Source of the DNA: Deltaproteobacteria bacterium UBA5329
Lineage (GTDB): Bacteria; Desulfobacterota; Syntrophorhabdia; Syntrophorhabdales; Syntrophorhabdaceae
Length of the DNA stretch: 13,640 bases
Direction: 5' to 3'
Assembly (NCBI GenBank): GCA_002408185.1
Contig: DHQV01000071.1
Location: 434-14,073, forward strand
The notes beneath the pieces are model-generated. The model had not been told where the DNA came from and searched no databases. It saw only the letters and a list, made by a program, of their open reading frames with translations. Position 1 is the first letter of the stretch. Every line of letters starts with the position of its first letter. The position numbers and the translations under genes are program-made. This document shows, piece by piece, positions 1 through 4,158 of the stretch.

Positions 1-1
1 C

Positions 2-106
2 CGTGAGGGCGGGGTTGTTTACACACGACTGAAAAATGGCGACCACCCTCGTTCTGTATTAAACCTTTCGGCGCTTGACGCCGTGATCCGGTTTTGTTTT
101 TAATAG
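2..106 (+). other. Open frame entering from left edge, unidentified
   Basis: One plus-strand frame is open from base 2 to a TAA at 104-106 (about 34 codons, starting REGGVVYTRLKNGDHPRS). It could be the 3' end of a gene whose body lies outside the window, possibly of a mobile element, but I do not recognise it. No other coding signal is visible and the opposite strand gives equally plausible short frames. Treat it as unresolved edge sequence. Confidence 0.15.
69..83. terminator. Small GC hairpin downstream of the zinc-ribbon gene
   Basis: CGGCG (69-73) and CGCCG (79-83) form a perfect 5-bp stem around a 5-base loop. On the minus strand it lies about 50 bases past the stop of the zinc-ribbon gene and is followed by a weak T-containing stretch (AAAGGTTTAATA). 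It has no true U-tract, so a terminator role is only possible. Confidence 0.25.
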
Positions 107-134
107 AAATGTGAAAAACTCGGAACCCTTCTCT

Positions 135-542
135 TTACGGGACTGTTTCCCGTATTGTTCCTTTCCTGCATCTCGGACAGGCAGTGTCTATCAATTGGAT
201 GAACGTCCTGACATCGGACGACCCGCACGAAGGGCATTGAAGTATATCCCTTTTTTGATCCAGGGCACACCGTTCAAGACATGTGAGGCACAGAAAGAAC
301 GAATTGTAGCCAACTCTTTCTTGCATCAGCTGGATAGCTTCCCCGTTGCGCTCCGGGGAGAAGACACAGCCCACAATAGCATCTTCGCTGATCCCGATCG
401 TATTGGCGATGGTCGTGCTTTCCAGTTCACCCGCAAGGGCTAACCGGTTCCCGTTATCGTCGGTAACGTAGAAGAATCCCCACGTTGGGCATGGCAGGCC
501 AAATCCACAGTTATTGCAATTTATGGAATGACGGTTCATCAT
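135..542 (-). CDS. Zinc-ribbon hypothetical protein (four CxxC pairs)
   Basis: This is a 135-residue cytoplasmic protein with no signal peptide or membrane segment. Four CxxC pairs are visible: C9/C12 at the N-terminus, C85/C88, C103/C106 (CPSC) and C122/C125 (CPRC), with an extra C92. They could build two zinc ribbons around a mixed central region (about residues 20-80). I do not recognise a named family; such proteins may act as metal-bound adaptors or nucleic-acid binders, which is inference. The frame is closed upstream by an in-frame stop at 573-575 with no alternative ATG, GTG or TTG between, so the start must be one of the two adjacent ATGs at 542 or 539. No clear ribosome binding site precedes it. 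The start overlaps the stop of a possible small upstream ORF in an ATGA arrangement, which could mean translational coupling. Confidence 0.65.
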   Translation of the reverse strand: MMNRHSINCNNCGFGLPCPTWGFFYVTDDNGNRLALAGELESTTIANTIGISEDAIVGCVFSPERNGEAIQLMQERVGYNSFFLCLTCLERCALDQKRDILQCPSCGSSDVRTFIQLIDTACPRCRKGTIRETVP

Positions 543-708
543 GTCATCAAGGCCCGTATCCTGCGGGCCGTTTCAGGTCTCATGTTTCGAGTTTCAGGAA
601 AAAGGCTGGCATACCTCGGATGGCCAGTTTGACACATGAAACATATAAACACAAACAGCATTCCGGCGAAAGCCAGAAATCCAATGCCTTTCAGTTTTTT
701 TGGGACAA
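539..708 (-). other. Possible small single-pass membrane protein, frame broken at an A7 run
   Basis: On the minus strand a frame reads PKKLKGIGFLAFAGML followed by FVFICFMC, a lysine-rich start and a hydrophobic helix typical of tiny inner-membrane proteins. It runs to a TGA at 539-541 that overlaps the zinc-ribbon start (ATGA). Read as is, the first ATG is at 661, giving about 40 residues with a poor ribosome binding site. A TTG at 708 preceded by AAGGG at good spacing lies one frame off. One extra A in the A7 run (695-701) would join it to the hydrophobic frame as MSQKKLKGIGFLAF. It is therefore either a decayed gene, a slippage-dependent gene, a base-count error or chance. Confidence 0.3.
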
Positions 709-733
709 TTATTTTCCCTTGAGACCTGAAACG
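569..733. mobile_element. MITE-like segment bounded by a perfect 14-bp inverted repeat
   Basis: CGTTTCAGGTCTCA at 569-582 is repeated in exact inverted orientation (TGAGACCTGAAACG) at 720-733, bounding 165 bp. If the repeat is counted as 13 bp, GCC lies just outside both ends (567-569 and 733-735), a possible 3-bp target duplication. The repeat ends are built from the same GTTTCAR heptamers found elsewhere in the window. No transposase is encoded inside. It could be a non-autonomous element, or two heptamer arrays that happen to face each other. Confidence 0.4.
570..597 (+). repeat. 28-bp array of four GTTTCAR-like heptamers (copy 1)
   Basis: Four perfectly phased 7-mers: GTTTCAG (570-576), then GTCTCAT, then GTTTCGA, then GTTTCAG (591-597). 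An inverted pair (TTGAGAC and CTGAAAC) follows at 719-732. Arrays of the same unit and the same total length occur at 1633-1660 and 2930-2957. Confidence 0.75.
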
Positions 734-747
734 CCACCGAAGGCGGC
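733..747 (-). terminator. Weak hairpin after the cytidylate kinase-like gene
   Basis: On the minus strand GCCGCC, a TTC loop and GGTGGC form a 6-bp stem with one G-U pair, 15 bases after the stop codon. The following bases (GTTTCAGG) are not a U-tract, so intrinsic termination would be weak. Confidence 0.3.
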
Positions 748-762
748 TTTTAACCCGCGGGC

Positions 763-1503
763 CTAAAAGACCGCGGCCCGGTGACCGGTCATTATCTCCG
801 GCTTCGCCGGTGCATCCAGGTTATGCCGGAATATGACCTCACTGCCTATAATTCGCGCCGCTTCCTCGTATGTGACAAGATCCGTATTTATCACGATATG
901 GTATAGCAGCGGATCTTCGATATCCGCATCGAAGTTGTCCTTGACGTAGCGTTTCCGGCCGTGATCCTTCTTCTGTACATATTTGGCAGCCGTCTTCTGG
1001 TCGTAGTTGAAGGCCTTCATGGCCTGCTCCACTCTCTTTTCAAAAGACCCGACAAGGCGGACATGAAAGACATTGGGCATATCCTTCGTAACAAGGTTCC
1101 CGCCCCTTCCTACAAGGATACAGTTTCCTATCTGTGCAAGGCGCAGTATCGTGGCGTTTGTCCGCTCGACAAGGCTCCATGTCGACGGATGCAAGCCTAT
1201 GAACTCCTCGAACGCGTCGGTTACCGTGCCTTTATGCTCTTCTTTCATGAATTGGCCTACACCCTTGAGACCGAACACCTCGAGCACCTTGGTGACGAGC
1301 ATCTGATCGAAGACCGTCCATTCTTCGTGTGCTGTCGTCTTTTCTTGCAAGTACCGGGAAAGTTCTGAGGAAACAGTGAGCCCCCCTGCCCCTTCGGCAC
1401 GTGATATCGTAATGGCTGGCTTCGGCTCGCCTGTTTTGCCTTTTTTTCCGAAGTAACGTTCGATGTACTTTTCGCACCTATCAGCGGTTATGTTCTCCCA
1501 CAT
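763..1503 (-). CDS. Cytidylate kinase-like family protein
   Basis: This 246-residue cytoplasmic protein fits the cytidylate kinase-like family (Pfam Cytidylate_kin2), a P-loop nucleotide kinase relative common in anaerobes. Seen directly: AITISRAEGAGG at about residues 30-41, the position of the nucleotide-binding loop, followed by a helix (LSRYLQEK). A central helical lid-like part contains FMKEEH and SLVERTNATIL. Then comes GNCILVGRGGN (127-136), the hallmark strand-loop of this family, then HVRLVGSFEKRV and the basic stretch KKDHGRKRYVKDNFD, which resembles the LID/ATP-gripping segment. The family's substrate is generally not established, so CMP phosphorylation should not be assumed. The start is secure: AGGAGGG lies 6 bases upstream of the ATG. 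A strong promoter lies about 80 bases upstream (1580-1608). It appears to be transcribed alone or with the zinc-ribbon gene downstream. Confidence 0.85.
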   Translation of the reverse strand: MWENITADRCEKYIERYFGKKGKTGEPKPAITISRAEGAGGLTVSSELSRYLQEKTTAHEEWTVFDQMLVTKVLEVFGLKGVGQFMKEEHKGTVTDAFEEFIGLHPSTWSLVERTNATILRLAQIGNCILVGRGGNLVTKDMPNVFHVRLVGSFEKRVEQAMKAFNYDQKTAAKYVQKKDHGRKRYVKDNFDADIEDPLLYHIVINTDLVTYEEAARIIGSEVIFRHNLDAPAKPEIMTGHRAAVF

Positions 1504-1579
1504 ATCGGGCCCTCCTGACTTTACGTACTTCTCTCTGCAAACAACCCGCTTACCGATAAAATCCCTGTCTTATTAATTG

Positions 1580-1608
1580 TGTATAGCCGAGGGAACCAGA
1601 ATTGTCAA
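1580..1608 (-). promoter_or_regulatory. Strong sigma-70 promoter for the cytidylate kinase-like gene
   Basis: Minus strand: TTGACA (1608-1603), a 17-base spacer and TATACA (1585-1580). The expected start site is near 1573, leaving a leader of about 70 bases before the ATG at 1503. The -35 box overlaps one arm of an inverted repeat (1606-1632). Confidence 0.75.
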
Positions 1609-1632
1609 CTGGCTCGGCGGCCGTGCCAGTTG
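1606..1632. promoter_or_regulatory. Inverted repeat overlapping the -35 box
   Basis: CAACTGGC (1606-1613) and GCCAGTTG (1625-1632) are a perfect 8-bp inverted repeat separated by 11 GC-rich bases. One arm shares bases with the TTGACA of the adjacent promoter, as expected for an operator. It could alternatively be an RNA hairpin from an unrelated transcript. Confidence 0.4.
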
Positions 1633-1660
1633 GTCTCGAGTTTCAGGTTTCAAGTTTCAG
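1633..1660 (+). repeat. 28-bp array of four GTTTCAR-like heptamers (copy 2)
   Basis: Phased units GTCTCGA (1633-1639), GTTTCAG, GTTTCAA and GTTTCAG (1654-1660). The length and phase match copies 1 and 3. It directly abuts the inverted repeat upstream of the cytidylate kinase-like promoter. Confidence 0.75.
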
Positions 1661-1730
1661 GCAAAAGAATAATCCTCAGTTTGAATAGGGGCCCCAAAAG
1701 GTCCCGGGCTTACGCGGACAGAGCAAAAAA

Positions 1731-1999
1731 CTAATTTGCTGGAGGTTTTTTGTATTTCACGCCTTTCAGGTCGGAGTTTTTCAGGAATTTTATGAAATTA
1801 CTGATCATGCGGCTGAGGTTTTTAAAGACGTTGACCAAGGCTTCGCATTTTTCTTTTTCTATATATCCGAGGTCGAGTGCCATAGCTGGGAACGTACTTC
1901 GCCAGATGACCCTTGGGCCATTAAAAGGAAATGGGCAAATTCCTGGCTGCCGCCGCGTTCATGGCCTTCCGCTATATTCCGGGTTATGGAGATCACGGC
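1731..1999 (-). pseudogene. Remnant of a four-helix-bundle (23S rRNA intervening-sequence type) protein
   Basis: The minus strand reads AVISITRNIAEGHERGGSQE and then FAHFLLMAQGSSGEVRSQL. After a frame change at about 1880-1886 it reads ALDLGYIEKEKCEALVN and on to KYKKPPAN and a stop at 1731. This is the C-terminal two thirds of the small four-helix-bundle family (about 120 residues; usual motifs SNIAEG, EF..FL..A.GS..E...QL, LGY). The N-terminal helix is missing; the similarity starts where the upstream NifU-like pseudogene ends. Both the 5' truncation and the internal frameshift mark it as dead. In some bacteria members are encoded inside rRNA intervening sequences, but there is no rRNA here. 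Confidence 0.75.
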
Positions 2000-2232
2000 C
2001 TCTCGATTGTTATCACCTCGCGAATCTCGGGAATTGTCTCCTTCAACAGTTTGTCAGCCCACAAACTGAGGGCGTTATGCCCGCATCAGTGAAGACGGCC
2101 TCCATATATCCGCAAGGTCACGGTGGCTTTCTCTTCATCTACAGAGATCAATTCGACCTCCCCCCTGCCCAGTTCCTCCCACCGGGGGTTCAAACGCTGT
2201 ATCTCCTGCTCAACCTTTTGTCTCAGTTCCAT
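1993..2232 (-). pseudogene. Broken NifU-like paralogue (compensating frameshifts)
   Basis: Starting at an ATG (2232) with GAGAGGT upstream, the frame reads MELRQKVEQEIQRLNPR and continues without gaps against the intact copy at 2634-2903. At codon 49 it meets a TGA (2086-2088), then continues NALSLWADKLLKETIPEIRE to a stop at 1993. Reading the frame next to it between about 2090 and 2075 gives TDAGI, which restores the GIN motif of the intact copy (ANGINACSLWAD). The simplest history is therefore a one-base gain followed about 15 bases later by a one-base loss, not a single stop mutation. It retains its own ribosome binding site, so decay looks recent, or the errors are in the sequence. Confidence 0.7.
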
Positions 2233-2242
2233 GTTACACCTC

Positions 2243-2632
2243 TCAAGATGTTTTGACACTCCCGTCCCCTGAAGGGGGCAGGATTCTGATATTCAGGGCT
2301 GCGTTATGGTCCCTGTCGAGGGAGAGGCCCCGCTGACGTCGGCGGAGAAGCTTCTCCGACTCATAAAGGAACCTCGGGTTCTGTACTGTACCGCCGTCGG
2401 AGTCGACGCAGAAGGAACGGACGCTCACGTCGATCCCGACATCCTTCCCTGTGGGCAAAAGGGCCTTCTCCGGGACACTGTCACAGGAGAAGGAGGCGTA
2501 CCACCTGCCTGTGGAGGACCGGCGGATGGTGACGGTCTTTATCTCTCCCTCTACGGGACGGGAGAGGTGAAGACTGAACCTTCCCACGTTCCGTATCGTG
2601 AGGCCACGGCACTCGAGCTTCCAGTTGGCCGG
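2243..2632 (-). pseudogene. tnpB: TnpB (IS200/IS605 OrfB) remnant with internal deletion
   Basis: The minus-strand frame shows the middle of a TnpB RNA-guided nuclease: WKLECRGLTIRNVGRFSLHL, RPVEGEIKTVTIRR and GRWYASFSCD, the RuvC-I strand VGIDVSVRSF with its aspartate, then NPRFLYESEKLLRRRQRGLS. It then jumps straight to DRDHNAALNIRILPPSGDGS, the RuvC-III end with its aspartate. Missing are the N-terminal domain and the whole segment holding the RuvC-II glutamate and the zinc finger (most of a protein normally near 370-400 residues). About nine codons before the similarity (2633-2659) come from the neighbouring NifU-like gene read in another frame. It cannot be an active nuclease. No TnpA is present. 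The residue run LPPSGDG encodes a CCCC/GGGG hairpin (about 2266-2279), perhaps left from the element's right end. Confidence 0.85.
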
Positions 2633-2633
2633 T

Positions 2634-2903
2634 TCAATCCGAAGTATCACAATTATCATTGGGCAGAGGCCCCCAGATGCACCTTACGTCGCGGATCTCA
2701 GGGATCGCCTTTTTCAATAATTGGTCGGCCCACAGGCTGCAGGCGTTGATCCCGTTAGCAATAAGAATTCCGCGAAACACTCGTACGGTGACGGTGGCTG
2801 TCTCTTCATCGATGGAGATCAGCGCCACTTCTCCCTGGGCAAGCTCCATCAACCGCGGGTTTAAGCGGACTATTTCCTCTTCAACTCTTTCTTTTAGTCC
2901 CAT
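2634..2903 (-). CDS. NifU C-terminal-domain-like protein lacking the cysteine pair
   Basis: The 89-residue protein MGLKERVEEEIVRLNPRLME has the order of elements of the NifU C-terminal (Nfu) domain: a helix with a conserved NP, GEVALISIDEETATVTVRV strands, a G-rich turn, then a helix ending LLKKAIPEIRDV. The turn that should carry the Fe-S-binding CxxC instead reads RGILIANGINACSLWADQ, with a single cysteine, so canonical cluster scaffolding is unlikely. The assignment rests on pattern, not a search. The start at 2903 is chosen because GGAGG lies 6 bases upstream and because it aligns with the start of the paralogue at 2232; an upstream ATG at 2936 falls in a heptamer array. The last residues (WGPLPNDNCDTSD) run into TnpB-remnant sequence, so the original 3' end may have been altered by that insertion. 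Confidence 0.6.
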   Translation of the reverse strand: MGLKERVEEEIVRLNPRLMELAQGEVALISIDEETATVTVRVFRGILIANGINACSLWADQLLKKAIPEIRDVRCIWGPLPNDNCDTSD

Positions 2904-2929
2904 GTAATGCCTCCATGGTAAAGGATATA

Positions 2930-2957
2930 GCTTCATGTTTCAAGTTTCAAGTTTCAA
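2930..2957 (+). repeat. 28-bp array of four GTTTCAR-like heptamers (copy 3)
   Basis: Phased units GCTTCAT (2930-2936) followed by three exact GTTTCAA units to 2957. The array lies just upstream of the NifU-like start on the opposite strand. Same unit and same 28-bp length as copies 1 and 2. Confidence 0.75.
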
Positions 2958-3050
2958 CGGCCTGTTGCCCGATTAGGTTTGGTAGCGTACAAGGCTTATA
3001 ATTGCGTGCACATATTTTCCATCTTGCATCAATTTGTCCATGAGCTACGG

Positions 3051-3090
3051 AAATGACATCCCCGACCGTCAAACGGCGGCGGTGTCATTT
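3051..3090 (-). terminator. Long hairpin containing the stop codon of the uptake operon
   Basis: AAATGACA (3051-3058) and TGTCATTT (3083-3090) form a perfect 8-bp outer stem. On the minus strand an inner stem CCGT/ACGG with a TTG loop and further GC pairs sit inside. The TGA of the binding-protein gene lies within the outer stem. It is placed like an operon-end structure, but no U-tract follows, so it may work through Rho or as a 3' stabiliser. Confidence 0.55.
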
Positions 3091-4140
3091 CATCATAAGG
3101 ATCTCCCCGGCCTCCTTCTCGCTTATATCCACGTTGAGGAAGAGCTTGAAGAACTGTTTCGTTTCCTTCTTTATGTCCGGACGGTACAGGTCGGGATAAA
3201 GCGTTTTTGCGAGCCACCTGACGCCCAGCGAGCGCATGTAGGTGGGCGGGTAGTTGAGCCAGTTGAACGGAGTGTTCGGCACCAGGTAGACCCTGCGGTC
3301 TTTCACGGCCTTGATCATCTTGAGCTGCGCGTCGGAATACACCTTTGAAAAGAATATCCTGTCCTGCGTGACTATCACATCGGGATTGAGCATCAGCAGG
3401 CGCTCCCTGTCGATCTTTTTCCCGATCGTCCGGGTGTTGGGGGTGCACCGGTACACATTCCGTCCCCCGGCAAGCTGGATGGCCTCGTCGAGGAACGGCA
3501 TGTGGTCGCAGTCGTTCGTGAGGCCGTCGGGGCCTAAGGCGAAATAGACGGAGACCTTTTTTTCGTTCGGGACCTGGCTGCTGAATTGCTTCATGCGCCT
3601 GATCGTCTGTTCAATCTCTACGGCCAGCTTCTCCGCCCTCTGTCTCCTTTCGAGCACATCGCCCAGGAACCGGAAGGCGTCGGGGTAATCGGAAAGGCGG
3701 AAAATACGCACGGCCACGACGGGTATATTGAGCTTATTCAGTTTCTCGACCATGTCCGGTCTTGCCGCGACAGTCTGGTCCCATGCCAGCGCAAGGTCGG
3801 GCTTAAGCGCGATCAGGCTCTCAATGTTCGGCGTGCGCTGCCCGAACCAGCCGCCCACGACGGGCAGGTTCCGGTCCGGTACACGGATGTACCGGCTGTC
3901 GGGAACGGGCATCGTCCACCCGGCCAGGAGGTTCGGGTCGATTGCGTACACAAGGTGCATCACGGGCGGGTAGGCGGGCCACACCCTTTTCGCATCGTGT
4001 ATCGTTACGGTGCGTCCCGCCATGTCGACCATGACCCGGGCATGCGCGCTTTGCATGCCCGAAGCGGTCATAGCGACGATGATGAGAAGAACTCCACAGG
4101 CTGCTTTGTACCACCACGTGCCTCTGTCTAACATACCCAC
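3085..4140 (-). CDS. Periplasmic metal-chelate-type ABC substrate-binding protein
   Basis: This is a class III (TroA/BtuF/FepB-like, Peripla_BP_2) binding protein of 351 residues. A signal peptide is visible: a basic start, the hydrophobic stretch ACGVLLIIVAMTASG and a cleavage site after AHA near residue 34. The N-lobe begins VDMAGRTVTIHDAKRVWP and has NIESLIALKPDLALAWDQ. A long connecting helix follows (RRQRAEKLAVEIEQTIRRMK). The C-lobe has VSVYFALGPDGL, ERLLMLNPDVIVTQD and the end motif PFNWLNYPPTYMRSLGVRWL, which is typical of binding proteins for iron, nickel, corrinoid or similar chelates. It should hand ligand from the TonB-dependent receptor, encoded 18 bases upstream, to an inner-membrane permease, but none is encoded here. 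The ligand cannot be read from sequence. The start is GTG at 4140 or ATG at 4134; both have weak ribosome binding sites and could rely on coupling to the receptor gene. Confidence 0.88.
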   Translation of the reverse strand: MGMLDRGTWWYKAACGVLLIIVAMTASGMQSAHARVMVDMAGRTVTIHDAKRVWPAYPPVMHLVYAIDPNLLAGWTMPVPDSRYIRVPDRNLPVVGGWFGQRTPNIESLIALKPDLALAWDQTVAARPDMVEKLNKLNIPVVAVRIFRLSDYPDAFRFLGDVLERRQRAEKLAVEIEQTIRRMKQFSSQVPNEKKVSVYFALGPDGLTNDCDHMPFLDEAIQLAGGRNVYRCTPNTRTIGKKIDRERLLMLNPDVIVTQDRIFFSKVYSDAQLKMIKAVKDRRVYLVPNTPFNWLNYPPTYMRSLGVRWLAKTLYPDLYRPDIKKETKQFFKLFLNVDISEKEAGEILMMK

Positions 4141-4158
4141 CGCCTGTAACCCGGCTGT

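Noticed and set aside
2086..2088. In-frame TGA followed by a cysteine codon in the NifU-like gene, as a selenocysteine candidate
   Set aside because: The paralogue has no cysteine there, and the adjacent frame restores the conserved GIN motif, so paired frameshifts explain it better. No SECIS-like hairpin was identified.
1750..2256. 168-codon plus-strand open frame
   Set aside because: Antisense to the four-helix-bundle and NifU-like remnants, which explain the same bases with family-level motifs.
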